A stretch of DNA of 64,000 nucleotides from Paracoccus sediminicola (GTDB lineage: Bacteria; Pseudomonadota; Alphaproteobacteria; Rhodobacterales; Rhodobacteraceae), in NCBI RefSeq assembly GCF_027912835.1, contig NZ_CP115768.1:372001-436000 (forward strand). Reading direction: 5' to 3'. The position numbers were made by a program, and so were the translations under genes. Below are positions 1 to 9,370 of this stretch, piece after piece. The notes beneath the pieces are model-generated. The model searched no databases and was not told the origin of the DNA. It saw only the letters and a program-made list of their open reading frames with translations. Positions within the stretch are counted from its first letter, which is position 1; each line of letters opens with the position of its first letter.

Positions 1-519
1 AAGCTGATCTATGAATATCGCGAGCCCGGAGCCGAGCAGATCGGTCTGCTGAATGCCATCGTTCAGGCGCTGGGCGGCGACCCGCAGACCTGGCTGACAC
101 TTCAGCCCTGGAACAACTTCTTCCTGATGATCGTGCTGGTCTGGATCCAGACCGGCTTTGCCATGGTGATCCTCTCGGCCGCGTTGCGCGGCATCCCCGA
201 AGAAACCATCGAAGCCGCGGTGCTGGACGGTGCCTCGCACTGGCAGATCTTCTTCAAGATCAAGGTGCCGCAGATCATGGGCACCATCGCCGTTGTCTGG
301 ACCACGATCACCATCACCGTGCTGAAGGTCTTCGACATCGTCTTCGTGATGACCAACGGCCAGTGGGGCACGCAGGTGCTGGCGAACCTGATGTATGACT
401 GGATGTTCCGCGGGACGCCCGATTACGGACGCGGCTCGGCCATCGCCATCGTGCTGATGGTGCTGGTGCTGCCGATCATGATCTGGAACATCAGGAACGT
501 CCGCAAGGAGATGCGCTGA
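1..519 (+). CDS. aglF: Alpha-glucoside ABC transporter permease, AglF-like (5' end outside window)
   Basis: The reading frame is open from base 1, so only the C-terminal 172 residues are present. They belong to a MalF-type inner-membrane permease of a binding-protein-dependent sugar importer. The EAA loop that docks on the ATPase is visible as EAAVLDGASHWQIF around residue 65 of the fragment, followed by hydrophobic membrane segments and a basic C-terminus (RNVRKEMR). The stop codon shares one base with the ATG of the next permease, so the two are translationally coupled. The family call is firm; the AglF name rests on the downstream AglG-, AglA- and AglK-like genes, the order known from the Sinorhizobium agl operon. 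Confidence 0.85.
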   Translation, partial: KLIYEYREPGAEQIGLLNAIVQALGGDPQTWLTLQPWNNFFLMIVLVWIQTGFAMVILSAALRGIPEETIEAAVLDGASHWQIFFKIKVPQIMGTIAVVWTTITITVLKVFDIVFVMTNGQWGTQVLANLMYDWMFRGTPDYGRGSAIAIVLMVLVLPIMIWNIRNVRKEMR

Positions 520-1649
520 TGGAAGGCATGGCCGGACAGAAATCCTCGCTCACCTGGGCGGTGAATATCGCAGCTCTGCTGCTGGTGATCCTCTGGACCA
601 TCCCGACTGCGGGTCTGCTGGTCTCGTCCTTCCGCGACCGCGATCAGATCTCGGCGACGGGGTGGTGGAAATCCATGGTCGCGCAAGAGCAGACCGGCTT
701 CGTGCGCACGGGCGGAGCGGACGATCAGGTGCAGGATGGCGATCTTTACGTGCTTGAGGGCAGCCTCGTCGAAGAGGGTCAGACGCTTGCCGCCTGGGGC
801 ACCAGCTCGCGCGATCCGGGGGCCTTCGCGCCGGGGGATTCGACCGAGGTGGACGGCGCCACGCTGAGCGTGGCCGAGAATGGCGGCTATCGGCTCGAAT
901 CGACCGTGCCCTTCGAAATGCGGCGCGGCGAGCGGATCTTCGTCGTTACCGAGAGCCCGCCAAGCTTCACCACCGAGAATTACAGCCGGGTTCTGAACGC
1001 CGAGGGGATCGGTCGTGCCTTCATGAACACCATGACGGTAACCATTCCGGCGACGGTGATCCCGATCCTGATCGCGGCCTTCGCAGCCTATGCGCTGGCG
1101 TGGATGGAGTTCCCGGGCCGAGCGCTGCTGACCGCGGCGGTGGTCGGCTTGCTGGTCGTGCCGCTACAGGTCTCGCTGATCCCGCTGCTGAGGCTTCACA
1201 ACGAGATCGGGCTCGGCAAGGGGTATGTCGGCATCTGGCTTGCCCATACGGGCTTCGGTCTGCCACTGGCGGTTTATTTGCTGCGCAACTACATGGCCGG
1301 ACTGCCCCGCGAGGTGATCGAGTCCGCCCGCGTCGACGGCGCGACGGAGTTCCAGATCTTCCGCAAGATCATCCTGCCGCTGTCCTTCCCGGCACTGGCC
1401 TCATTTGCGATCTTCCAGTTCCTCTGGGTCTGGAACGACCTTCTCGTGGCCACCGTGTTCCTCGGCAATACCCGTGAACAGCTGGTCATGACCGGCGTGC
1501 TGCGCGAGTTGATGGGGTCGCGCGGCGGTGACTGGGAAATCCTCGCCACCTCTGCATTCATCTCGATTGCCGTTCCGCTGCTTGTGTTCTTCGCCATGCA
1601 GAAATATCTGGTCCGCGGCCTGCTGGCAGGATCGGTCAAGGGTGGATGA
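519..1649 (+). CDS. aglG: Alpha-glucoside ABC transporter permease AglG
   Basis: This is the second inner-membrane permease of the importer, 376 residues. It has a first membrane segment near residues 15-35, then a soluble periplasmic stretch of roughly 100 residues rich in Gly, Asp and Glu, then five membrane segments. An EAA loop (ESARVDGATEFQIF) lies near residue 270. The long loop between membrane segments 1 and 2 makes it longer than a typical MalG (about 280-300) and is characteristic of the AglG/ThuG branch. It starts on the last base of the upstream permease stop and overlaps the glucosidase gene by four bases, so the operon is tightly coupled. Substrates of related systems are sucrose, maltose, trehalose and other alpha-glucosides. 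Confidence 0.88.
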   Translation: MEGMAGQKSSLTWAVNIAALLLVILWTIPTAGLLVSSFRDRDQISATGWWKSMVAQEQTGFVRTGGADDQVQDGDLYVLEGSLVEEGQTLAAWGTSSRDPGAFAPGDSTEVDGATLSVAENGGYRLESTVPFEMRRGERIFVVTESPPSFTTENYSRVLNAEGIGRAFMNTMTVTIPATVIPILIAAFAAYALAWMEFPGRALLTAAVVGLLVVPLQVSLIPLLRLHNEIGLGKGYVGIWLAHTGFGLPLAVYLLRNYMAGLPREVIESARVDGATEFQIFRKIILPLSFPALASFAIFQFLWVWNDLLVATVFLGNTREQLVMTGVLRELMGSRGGDWEILATSAFISIAVPLLVFFAMQKYLVRGLLAGSVKGG

Positions 1650-3193
1650 TGACACAGTTGGACAAGGCGAAGGACTGGTGGAAAGGCGCGGTGATCTATC
1701 AGGTCTATCCGCGCAGCTATCAGGACACGACGGGGGACGGGACGGGCGATCTGGCGGGCATCACCGACAGGTTGGACTACATCGCCTCGCTCGGGGCGGA
1801 TGCGGTCTGGATCTCGCCCTTCTTCCGGTCGCCGATGAAGGATTTCGGCTATGATGTCAGCGATTACCGCGACATCGACCCGATCTTCGGGACCATGTCC
1901 GATTTCGATACGCTCGTGTTGCGTGCGCATGAACTCGGGCTGAAGGTGCTGATCGATCTGGTGCTGTCGCACAGCTCGGACCAGCATCCCTGGTTCGTCG
2001 AAAGCCGCGCCAGCCGCGACAATCCCAGGGCCGACTGGTATGTCTGGTCCGATCCGAAGCCGGACGGGACGCCGCCGAATAATTGGCTGTCGATCTTCGG
2101 CGGCTCTGCCTGGCAGTGGGATTCCCGGCGTGAGCAGTATTATCTGCATAATTTCCTGACCGCGCAGCCCGATCTGAATTTTCACAACCCGGATGTGCAG
2201 CAGGCGCTTCTCGATGTGGCGAAGTTCTGGCTGGAACGTGGCGTGGACGGGTTCCGGCTGGATACGATCAACTTCTACACCCATGACGCCGAGCTGCGCG
2301 ACAACCCGGCCCTGCCGCCGGAAGAGCGTAACGACCAGACCGCGCCCAAGGTGAACCCCTATAATCACCAGCTGCATCTCTATGACAAATCGCGCCCCGA
2401 GAACCTGATCTTCCTCGAAAAGCTGCGTGCGGTGATGGAGCCTTACAACGCCGCCGCCGTTGGCGAGATCGGCGACAGCCAGCGCGGGTTGGAGCTCTTG
2501 GGCGAATACACGTCAGGCGATAAGCGGATGCATATGTCCTATGCGTTCGAGTTTCTCTCGGGCCGCGACCTGACGGCGCAGCGCGTCATAGATGTGTTCG
2601 AAGACGTGGCTGAAAAGGCCCCGGACGGCTGGCCTTGCTGGGCGTTTTCCAATCACGACGTGGTGCGCCACGCGACACGCTGGGGGCTCAGCGACGCTGC
2701 CGTTGCCGCCTATGCGCATGTTCTGCTGGGGATGCGCGGATCGGTCTGCATATATCAGGGCGAAGAGCTTGGGCTGCGCGAGGCGGATGTGCCTTTCGAA
2801 GCGTTGCAAGACCCGTATGGCATCGAGTTCTGGCCTGAATTCAAGGGCCGCGACGGCTGCCGGACTCCGATGGTCTGGCAGGCGCAATCCAATACCAATG
2901 CCGGTTTTACCACCGGCGTGCCGTGGCTGCCGATCCCGGCCGAGCATCTTTCGCTCGCCGTGTCCGAGCAGGACCAGCGCGCCGGCTCGGCGCTGAACCA
3001 TTACCGCAACGCCATCGCGCTGCGCCACAAGCATCGCGCCTTGCAGACCGGCACGCAGGAGCTGCGGGCCGAGCGCAACGTGCTGACCATCGAACGGCGC
3101 GAGAATGACGACCGCGTCACGCTGCGCATCAACCTGTCCGACACGGATGCGGACGGGCTGGGACCGTGGCAGGTCGAGATCACTGAAGCATAG
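1646..3193 (+). CDS. aglA: GH13 alpha-glucosidase AglA
   Basis: This is a 515-residue cytoplasmic glycoside hydrolase of family 13 that would release glucose from alpha-glucosides brought in by the surrounding ABC transporter. The alpha-amylase superfamily regions are all present: the DVSDY motif near residue 70, the nucleophile Asp206 in GFRLDT, the acid/base Glu274 in VGEIGD, and Asp338 in SNHDVV. There is no signal peptide, which fits intracellular hydrolysis. The ATG overlaps the stop of aglG (ATGA), and a second in-frame ATG follows at once. The ATPase gene starts 27 bases downstream. Exact preference (sucrose, maltose, trehalose, isomaltose) cannot be read from the sequence. Confidence 0.9.
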   Translation: MMTQLDKAKDWWKGAVIYQVYPRSYQDTTGDGTGDLAGITDRLDYIASLGADAVWISPFFRSPMKDFGYDVSDYRDIDPIFGTMSDFDTLVLRAHELGLKVLIDLVLSHSSDQHPWFVESRASRDNPRADWYVWSDPKPDGTPPNNWLSIFGGSAWQWDSRREQYYLHNFLTAQPDLNFHNPDVQQALLDVAKFWLERGVDGFRLDTINFYTHDAELRDNPALPPEERNDQTAPKVNPYNHQLHLYDKSRPENLIFLEKLRAVMEPYNAAAVGEIGDSQRGLELLGEYTSGDKRMHMSYAFEFLSGRDLTAQRVIDVFEDVAEKAPDGWPCWAFSNHDVVRHATRWGLSDAAVAAYAHVLLGMRGSVCIYQGEELGLREADVPFEALQDPYGIEFWPEFKGRDGCRTPMVWQAQSNTNAGFTTGVPWLPIPAEHLSLAVSEQDQRAGSALNHYRNAIALRHKHRALQTGTQELRAERNVLTIERRENDDRVTLRINLSDTDADGLGPWQVEITEA

Positions 3194-3220
3194 CCGGACC
3201 GCAACCGGGGGGAGAACAAC

Positions 3221-4396
3221 ATGGCCGATCTGAAGCTGACGGATATCGCCAAATCCTATGGCGACGTGAATGTGCTGCGGAATATCGATCTCGACATCAA
3301 ATCGGGCGAGTTCATTGTCTTTGTCGGCCCCTCTGGCTGCGGCAAATCCACGCTTCTGCGCATGATCGCGGGGCTGGAACGGATCACCGGCGGCACGCTG
3401 GAGATCGACGGGGAGAAAATGAACGATATTCCGCCCAGCCAGCGCGGTATCGCGATGGTGTTCCAGTCCTACGCGCTCTATCCGCATATGACGGTGCGCG
3501 ACAATATGGCCTTCGCGCTGAAGATCGCAGGCCAGTCCAAGGATCAGATCCAGCAGGCCACCGACCGCGCCGGAAAGATGCTGCAACTGACGCCCTATCT
3601 GGACCGCCTGCCGAAGGCGCTGTCGGGCGGTCAGCGGCAGCGCGTGGCCATCGGCCGGGCCATCGTGCGCGACCCGAAGGTTTATCTCTTCGACGAGCCG
3701 CTTTCAAACCTTGATGCCGCATTGCGCGTGGCGACGCGGATCGAGATCGCGCAGCTCAAGGAATCGATGCCTGACCGCACGATGATCTATGTCACCCACG
3801 ACCAGACCGAGGCGATGACGCTGGCCGACCGCATCGTCGTCCTCGCCGGTGGCGGCATTGCCCAGGTGGGCGCCCCGCTGGAGCTTTACGAACGTCCGGT
3901 CAATGAATTCGTGGCCCAGTTCATCGGCTCTCCTGCGATGAATCTGTTGCCGGGCCGGATCACCGGCACCGGCGCGCGCACCAGTGTCCGGCTCGATGGC
4001 GGTGGCGAATGCGAGGTTGCGATCCCGACGAAGCCCGAGGATGAGGGGATGCAGGTCAATCTCGGCGTTCGCCCGGAAGATATGCGCATCACCGATGGCC
4101 CGTCATTGTTCGAGGGCAAGGTCGATCTGACGGAAGCCCTGGGCGAGGTCACGCTTCTGTATTTCGGCACCGGGCAGGAGGCCGATCCGGTCATCGCCAA
4201 ACTGCCCGGCATCCACAGCCAGCTGAATCACCAGACGGTTCGGCTGACCGCCGATCCCGAGGTCATGCATCTCTTCCACGAGGGGAACTCGCTGCTTTAT
4301 CGCGACGGCCCGCCACCGCCGCGCCCGTCAGAGACGCCCGAACCCGCTGGGGGCGAGGATCTCGACGAGGTGGTCAAGCCGACTCCGGCACGCTGA
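3221..4396 (+). CDS. aglK: Alpha-glucoside ABC transporter ATP-binding protein AglK
   Basis: This 391-residue cytoplasmic ATPase of the MalK/UgpC type energises the alpha-glucoside importer. Walker A (GPSGCGKST) is near residue 37, the signature LSGGQRQR near 133, Walker B with the D-loop (FDEPLSNLD) near 157, and the switch histidine in THDQTEA near 190. A C-terminal regulatory domain of about 140 residues follows, ending in a Pro-rich tail (PPPPRPSETPEP). The start is preceded by a strong Shine-Dalgarno sequence (GGGGGGAGAA). It appears to be the last gene of the agl operon, because the next gene belongs to potassium uptake. ATPases of this group often serve several CUT1 importers. Confidence 0.9.
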   Translation: MADLKLTDIAKSYGDVNVLRNIDLDIKSGEFIVFVGPSGCGKSTLLRMIAGLERITGGTLEIDGEKMNDIPPSQRGIAMVFQSYALYPHMTVRDNMAFALKIAGQSKDQIQQATDRAGKMLQLTPYLDRLPKALSGGQRQRVAIGRAIVRDPKVYLFDEPLSNLDAALRVATRIEIAQLKESMPDRTMIYVTHDQTEAMTLADRIVVLAGGGIAQVGAPLELYERPVNEFVAQFIGSPAMNLLPGRITGTGARTSVRLDGGGECEVAIPTKPEDEGMQVNLGVRPEDMRITDGPSLFEGKVDLTEALGEVTLLYFGTGQEADPVIAKLPGIHSQLNHQTVRLTADPEVMHLFHEGNSLLYRDGPPPPRPSETPEPAGGEDLDEVVKPTPAR

Positions 4397-4458
4397 GGCG
4401 TCTGATTGACCACCCGTGCCCATGCGCCTAATGCTGGCGCAAAGGCGAAGGGGTCGGC

Positions 4459-5835
4459 ATGAAGATCATCATATGCGGGGCAGGGCAGGTCGGGTGGCAG
4501 ATCGCGCGCCACCTGTCGGGCGAACGCAACGATGTCACCATCATCGACAATAACGGCGAACTCGTCCGCCGCGCGACCGAGTCGCTGGACGTGCAGGGCG
4601 TCGAAGGCTTCGCCAGCCATCCCGACGTGCTCGACCGGGCGGGCGCCCGCGATGCCGATCTGATCATCGCGGCGACATTCTCGGACGAGGTGAACATGGT
4701 CACCTGCCAGGTCGCCCATTCGGTGTTCCGGGTGCCGCGCAAGATCGCCCGGCTGCGCAGCTCGGCCTATCTGGATGCGATCTATTCCGATCTTTACCGC
4801 ACCGATCACCTGCCCATCGATGTGGTCATCAGCCCCGAGCGCGAGGTCGCGCAGGCCGCGCTGTCCCGGCTGCGCGCGCCGCAGACCTTCGAGGCCGAGG
4901 ATTTCCTCGACGGGCGGGTCCGGCTTCTCGGGCTGGCGCTGGATCAGGACAGCCCGGCACTGAACACGCCGCTGCGACAGCTGAGCGACCTGTTCTCGAG
5001 CCTGCGCGCGATCGTCGTCGGGGTGCGCCGCGAGGGGCGGCTCTTCGCGCCCGAGGCCAATGACCAGCTTTTCGCTGGCGATCAGATCTATGTCTTCACG
5101 GATCGCGACGATGTGGTCCGCACCTTGGAAATCTTCGGCAAGGAAACCACCCGGCCCGAGCGCGTCGTCATCATCGGCGGCGGCAATGTCGGGCTCGCCG
5201 TCGCGCGCGAGCTGGAAAAAAGCCGCAACCGCGTCCGCACCAAGATCATCGAAAGCAATCGCGAGCGGGCGGAAATCAGCGCCGACGTGCTGGAACGCAC
5301 CATCGTTCTGCATGGCGACGGTCTGTCGAGCGAGCTGCTGGAAGAGGCGGCTGTCGCAAAGGCCGACGCGGTGCTGACCCTGACCCATGACGACAAGGTC
5401 AACATCCTCGCCGCGGTGCGCGCCAAGCTGGCCGGTGCCAAGCTGGTGGTCAGCCTCGTGAACGATCCGACGCTGGTGCCGCTGATGGGGCCTCTGGACA
5501 TCGACGCCTATATCAATCCGCGCTCGACCACGGTCTCGACCATCCTGCGCCATGTTCGCCACGGGCGGGTGCGCGACATCTATTCGATCGGCGACGCCGA
5601 GGCCGAGGTGATCGAGGCGCAGATCCTTCCCACCTCGTCCATGTCGGGCAGGACGATCCGCGATATCGACCTGCCCGAGGGCGCGCTGATCGGCATGGTC
5701 ATGAAGGATGACCGGATCATCAAGCCGAACCCCGATACGCGCATCGAAGAGGGCGATATCGTCTGCATCTTCGCGCTCACCGCGGATGTTCCGGAGGTCG
5801 AGCGGCTGTTGCAGGTCGCCATCGACTTCTTCTGA
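4459..5835 (+). CDS. trkA: Trk system potassium uptake regulator TrkA
   Basis: TrkA is the peripheral, NAD(H)/nucleotide-binding gating subunit of the Trk potassium transporter. The 458-residue protein has the duplicated RCK layout: a Rossmann N domain opening with GAGQVG at residues 7-12, an RCK_C domain around 140-215, a second Rossmann domain (GGGNVG near 239) and a second RCK_C domain at about 370-455. It sits on the cytoplasmic face and binds TrkH, encoded by the next gene, which starts on the last base of the trkA stop. The trkA-trkH-hfq-hflX order is common in alphaproteobacteria. Confidence 0.95.
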   Translation: MKIIICGAGQVGWQIARHLSGERNDVTIIDNNGELVRRATESLDVQGVEGFASHPDVLDRAGARDADLIIAATFSDEVNMVTCQVAHSVFRVPRKIARLRSSAYLDAIYSDLYRTDHLPIDVVISPEREVAQAALSRLRAPQTFEAEDFLDGRVRLLGLALDQDSPALNTPLRQLSDLFSSLRAIVVGVRREGRLFAPEANDQLFAGDQIYVFTDRDDVVRTLEIFGKETTRPERVVIIGGGNVGLAVARELEKSRNRVRTKIIESNRERAEISADVLERTIVLHGDGLSSELLEEAAVAKADAVLTLTHDDKVNILAAVRAKLAGAKLVVSLVNDPTLVPLMGPLDIDAYINPRSTTVSTILRHVRHGRVRDIYSIGDAEAEVIEAQILPTSSMSGRTIRDIDLPEGALIGMVMKDDRIIKPNPDTRIEEGDIVCIFALTADVPEVERLLQVAIDFF

Positions 5836-7466
5836 TGGAGCGTTTGTCGCGTCTGCCACTCTTCGTGCTGCTCATCGGTGTTGCCGGGGCGGCGATGATG
5901 CTGCCCGCGGGCTATGCCGCGGCAGGAGACTGGAACGCCATCGCGCGGAATTTCTTCTTCAGCGGTATCCTGTTGCTGGTGATGGCCGCATTGCTTGCCG
6001 TGGCGCTCGCCGCCAGCCCGATTTCGTCCGGACCTCATGGTCGCTCGGCGCTTGCGACGATGCTCGGTGTGTTCGGGCTGCTGCCGGTGGCGCTGGGCCT
6101 GCCGCTGGCCATGTCGCTGCCCGATACGGGCATGTTCAACGCCTGGTGGGAAATGGTGAGCTGCCTGACCACCACCGGCGCAACGCTCTATGCCGCCGAG
6201 ATGCTGGCCCCGCCGCTGCATCTCTGGCGCTCTCTGGTCGGCTGGATGGGTGGGCTTTTCATCCTGGTCACCGCCGTCGCCATCCTTGCCCCGTTGAAGG
6301 TCGGCGGATTCGAGATCCTCTCTTCGCCCTATGGGCGCGATGAGCGTTTCCCGCGTCTGCCTGACAGCGCCGGTCCGCCCAAACAAGCCGCGCAATATTA
6401 CCTCGCCGATGGCGATCGAGGCACGCCCAGTTCGCGCGCGCTTCGGTCGCTCTTTGATGTCCTGCCCTATTATGCGGGCTTCACCCTGGTGCTCTGGGTG
6501 CTGCTGTTGCTGGGCGGCGATCCGGGGCTGATCGCGCTGTCTCGGGCCATGGGCACCATCTCGACATCGGGCATCTCGCCGGTCTCGGGGGCGACGGGGG
6601 TGCATTCCGGCATTTTCGGCGAAATGATGGTGTTTGCCTTCATGATCCTCGCCACATCGCGGCGGTTCTGGCCCGGAGGAGAGCAACTCCGCGCGACCGA
6701 CTCGCTGCGCAGCGACCCCGAATTGCGCCTTGGCGTCGGGGTGGTTCTGCTGGTGGCCGCGGTGCTTTTCGCGCGGCATTTCTTTGCCACGTTTGAACAG
6801 GTGACCGACGCCGAGGACCCTGCGACGGGGCTGCTGATCACGCTTCAGGACGCGGCGCTGGCCACATGGGGAGGGCTTTTCAACGCTTTGTCCTTCCTGA
6901 CCACCACCGGCTGGAATTCCGTCGACTGGCAGGGCGCGCGAAGCTGGTCGGGGCTGGAATCTCCGGGGCTGCTGCTGGCCGGGCTGGCGATTATGGGCGG
7001 CGGCATCGCTACGACGGCGGGCGGGGTGAAGCTGCTCCGCGTGTTTGCTCTGGCACGGCAGAGCGAGCGCGAACTGGAACGTATCGTGCACCCGACCTCG
7101 GTTTCCGGCGGCGGGCGTATGGGGCGGCGTCTGCGCGGCGAGGGGGCCTATCTCGCCTTTATCTTTTTCATGCTGTTCGCCCTATCCATCGCGGCGACAG
7201 TGATCCTGATCTCGATCCACCAGATCGAGTTCGACACGGCAGTGATGCTGTCGGTGTCGGCGCTGACCAATACCGGTCCGCTGGCGGGGACCATCGCGCT
7301 GACTCCCAGCTTTGAAGCCAGCGCCGGCATTGCCTCGAACCCATGGGAGGGATGGTCGGGCCTCGCGACCTTGCCGAAAACCGTGCTCGCGGGCGCGATG
7401 ATCGTGGGCCGTGTCGAAACGCTGGTGATTCTGGCCCTGCTCACACCGGATTTTTGGCGGCGCTGA
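5835..7466 (+). CDS. trkH: Trk potassium transporter membrane subunit TrkH
   Basis: This 543-residue polytopic protein of the TrkH/KtrB/HKT superfamily forms the K+ permeation path. The four membrane-pore-membrane repeats are represented by selectivity-filter segments with TTTGATL near residue 112, TSGISP near 245, TTTGWNS near 356 and a fourth with TNTGPLAG near 478. Those glycines line the K+ filter in the family. The gene overlaps trkA by one base, so the two subunits would be made together. About 100 non-coding bases containing a plausible promoter separate it from hfq. Confidence 0.94.
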   Translation: MERLSRLPLFVLLIGVAGAAMMLPAGYAAAGDWNAIARNFFFSGILLLVMAALLAVALAASPISSGPHGRSALATMLGVFGLLPVALGLPLAMSLPDTGMFNAWWEMVSCLTTTGATLYAAEMLAPPLHLWRSLVGWMGGLFILVTAVAILAPLKVGGFEILSSPYGRDERFPRLPDSAGPPKQAAQYYLADGDRGTPSSRALRSLFDVLPYYAGFTLVLWVLLLLGGDPGLIALSRAMGTISTSGISPVSGATGVHSGIFGEMMVFAFMILATSRRFWPGGEQLRATDSLRSDPELRLGVGVVLLVAAVLFARHFFATFEQVTDAEDPATGLLITLQDAALATWGGLFNALSFLTTTGWNSVDWQGARSWSGLESPGLLLAGLAIMGGGIATTAGGVKLLRVFALARQSERELERIVHPTSVSGGGRMGRRLRGEGAYLAFIFFMLFALSIAATVILISIHQIEFDTAVMLSVSALTNTGPLAGTIALTPSFEASAGIASNPWEGWSGLATLPKTVLAGAMIVGRVETLVILALLTPDFWRR

Positions 7467-7509
7467 GTCGCGGATCGGCCACAGCGCGGCTCACTTCGTG
7501 CTCACATGC

Positions 7510-7538
7510 TTGTCAGTACCCGATTCGTCTCTTAAGTT
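7510..7538 (+). promoter_or_regulatory. Candidate sigma-70 promoter for hfq-hflX
   Basis: TTGTCA at 7510-7515 is followed after 17 bases by TAAGTT at 7533-7538, about 30 bases upstream of the hfq ATG. This is the only reasonable -35/-10 pair seen in the 102-base gap behind trkH. The -10 match is only partial, so this is a prediction from spacing and position. Confidence 0.35.
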
Positions 7539-7568
7539 TTGGAAAACAATTAGAACAGGGTTCCGACC

Positions 7569-7802
7569 ATGGCCGGTGACAAGCAAAATCTTCAGGACGC
7601 CTTCCTCAACCACGTCCGAAAGGCCAAGGTCCCGGTCACGATCTTTCTGATCAACGGGGTCAAGTTGCAGGGCGTGATCACCTGGTTCGACAATTTCTGC
7701 GTGCTGCTGCGCCGCGACGGCCAGTCGCAGCTGGTGTATAAATCGGCCATCTCCACGATCATGCCGGGCGCACCGATCAGCCTGTATGAAGGTGAAGACT
7801 GA
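7569..7802 (+). CDS. hfq: RNA chaperone Hfq
   Basis: Hfq forms a hexameric ring that pairs small RNAs with mRNAs. The 77-residue protein has the N-terminal QNLQDAFLN helix, the Sm1 segment ([13 protein letters not shown]) and the Sm2 segment ending YKSAIST. In many Hfq proteins, including that of E. coli, this last motif is YKHA; here codon TCG gives Ser in place of the pore-facing His (His57 in E. coli). The conserved Gln of the proximal uridine pocket (in QNLQD) and the Lys of YK are kept. The acidic tail after the fold is very short (GED). The next gene begins immediately after the stop. Confidence 0.96.
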   Translation: MAGDKQNLQDAFLNHVRKAKVPVTIFLINGVKLQGVITWFDNFCVLLRRDGQSQLVYKSAISTIMPGAPISLYEGED

Positions 7803-9101
7803 TTGGCCGAGGCCCATATCACCGAACGCGCCCCGACCCGCGCCTTTGTGATCCATCCCGATATCGACGGCAGCGGCGGCAATCGCCGGACGCCTGAGAA
7901 TGCTCTGGAAGAGGCTGTCGCACTCGCGGAAGCGCTTCCGGGGACCCGGATCATCGGATCGCAGGTCGTGCGGCTGCGCAACCCCTCTCCGGGGCAGCTT
8001 TTTTCAGCCGGCAAGCTGAAAGAGGTCGCGACCGCGCTGAAAGCAGCCGAGGCCGAACTGGTGCTGGTCGACGGGCCGGTCAGCCCGGTTCAGCAACGCA
8101 ATCTGGAAAAAGCCTGGGACGTGAAGATCCTCGACCGGACCGGGTTGATCCTCGAAATCTTTGCCGACCGCGCAAGGACGCGCGAAGGTGTGTTGCAGGT
8201 CGAACTCGCCGCGCTCTCTTATCAGCGGACCCGGCTCGTCCGCGCCTGGACCCATCTGGAACGCCAGCGTGGCGGGCTGGGTTTTGTCGGCGGCCCCGGC
8301 GAAACCCAGATCGAGGCCGACCGCCGTGCGATTGATGAACAGATGACCCGGCTGCGCCGCCAGCTTGACCGGGTGGTAAAGACGCGCACGCTGCACCGCG
8401 CCTCGCGCGCCAAGGTGCCTTATCCGATCGTCGCGCTTGTCGGCTATACCAATGCCGGAAAATCGACGCTGTTCAACAGGCTGACCGGGGCCGAGGTCAT
8501 GGCCAAGGACATGCTGTTTGCGACGCTCGACCCGACCATGCGCGCGATCCGGCTGCCGGGCGGGCGGCAGATCATCCTTTCGGACACGGTGGGGTTCATC
8601 AGCGAATTGCCGACCGAACTGGTCGCCGCCTTTCGCGCCACTCTGGAAGAGGTGCTTGAGGCCGACCTGATCCTGCATGTCCGCGACATCAGCCATCCCG
8701 AGACCGAGGAACAGGCCGCGGATGTCGCCGAGATCCTGGATTCGCTCGGCGTCGCCGAGGATGTCGCGCTGATCGAGGTGTGGAACAAGATCGACGCGCT
8801 GACCCCGGCCACCCAGCAAGCGCTGCGCCGCGCAGATCAGCGCACCGAAGGGGTGCAGGCAGTCAGCGCGCTGACCGGGGACGGGCTTGATGAGCTGTCG
8901 CAAGCCATTGACGAGGCTTTGGAAACTGCGCTCGAGCAGCCTCGAAGCCAGGAGCGGCTGAGTCTCGATTTCAGTGACGGACGCCGCAGGGCTTGGCTGC
9001 ACGAGGCTGGGGTGGTCGAACGCGAAGAGGCCACGGATGACGGGCTGACCGTTCATGTGAACTGGACCGAACGGCAGCGCGACAGCTTCCGGTCGCTCTG
9101 A
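7803..9101 (+). CDS. hflX: Ribosome-associated GTPase HflX
   Basis: HflX is a GTPase that binds and splits stalled 70S ribosomes, notably after heat stress. The 432-residue protein has the N-terminal HflX nucleotide-binding-like domain (about 1-190, with SAGKLKEV near residue 70 and GGPGETQIEADRR near 160), then the G domain with G1 GYTNAGKST near 213, G3 DTVGF near 260 and G4 NKID near 325. The chosen start is a TTG placed directly after the hfq stop codon, since the frame has no ATG before residue 180. The start codon is therefore the least certain part. Co-transcription with hfq is typical for proteobacteria. Confidence 0.94.
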   Translation: MAEAHITERAPTRAFVIHPDIDGSGGNRRTPENALEEAVALAEALPGTRIIGSQVVRLRNPSPGQLFSAGKLKEVATALKAAEAELVLVDGPVSPVQQRNLEKAWDVKILDRTGLILEIFADRARTREGVLQVELAALSYQRTRLVRAWTHLERQRGGLGFVGGPGETQIEADRRAIDEQMTRLRRQLDRVVKTRTLHRASRAKVPYPIVALVGYTNAGKSTLFNRLTGAEVMAKDMLFATLDPTMRAIRLPGGRQIILSDTVGFISELPTELVAAFRATLEEVLEADLILHVRDISHPETEEQAADVAEILDSLGVAEDVALIEVWNKIDALTPATQQALRRADQRTEGVQAVSALTGDGLDELSQAIDEALETALEQPRSQERLSLDFSDGRRRAWLHEAGVVEREEATDDGLTVHVNWTERQRDSFRSL

Positions 9102-9124
9102 CCGCGCGCATCCCGCCGGCGATC

Positions 9125-9370
9125 TTACAGGCTGTTATCGCTGTTCAGCAGATCGGCGGCGCGGACCGTCCGACCGCTTGGCAGTTTGCACAGATCGGCG
9201 CGCCGCCCGCCCGCCGTCGCCGCGATCACCTCTCCGCCGACCCTCTGGCAATAGAGGATCGAGGGCGTCAGTGGCAGGGCCGCGCCCGACCCCCCGCTCC
9301 GGGAAGCGCTTGAAGAGCCGCCGCAGGCACTCAACGCCGCAATCGCGGCAAGCGGAACAAGATATTTCAT
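9125..9370 (-). CDS. Small DUF333-like lipoprotein
   Basis: This 81-residue protein begins with a lipoprotein signal (hydrophobic stretch ending ALSAC, lipidated Cys near residue 16), followed by a Gly/Ser linker. The C-terminal half, with YCQRVGGEV, LCKLPSG and AADLL, resembles the short DUF333 module (Tyr-Cys, Gly-Gly, then Cys-x-Leu-Pro-x-Gly). It would sit on the periplasmic face of a membrane; no function is established for the family. It converges on hflX with a 23-base gap and stands alone. The lipobox is clear; the DUF333 assignment is by motif only. Confidence 0.7.
   Translation of the reverse strand: MKYLVPLAAIAALSACGGSSSASRSGGSGAALPLTPSILYCQRVGGEVIAATAGGRRADLCKLPSGRTVRAADLLNSDNSL

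Noticed and set aside
519..1649. Long loop in the AglG permease as a novel fusion
   Set aside because: The extra periplasmic loop after the first membrane helix is a normal trait of AglG-type permeases.
4297..5859. 520-codon minus-strand open frame opposite trkA
   Set aside because: TrkA is complete on the plus strand; the reverse frame is a composition artefact.
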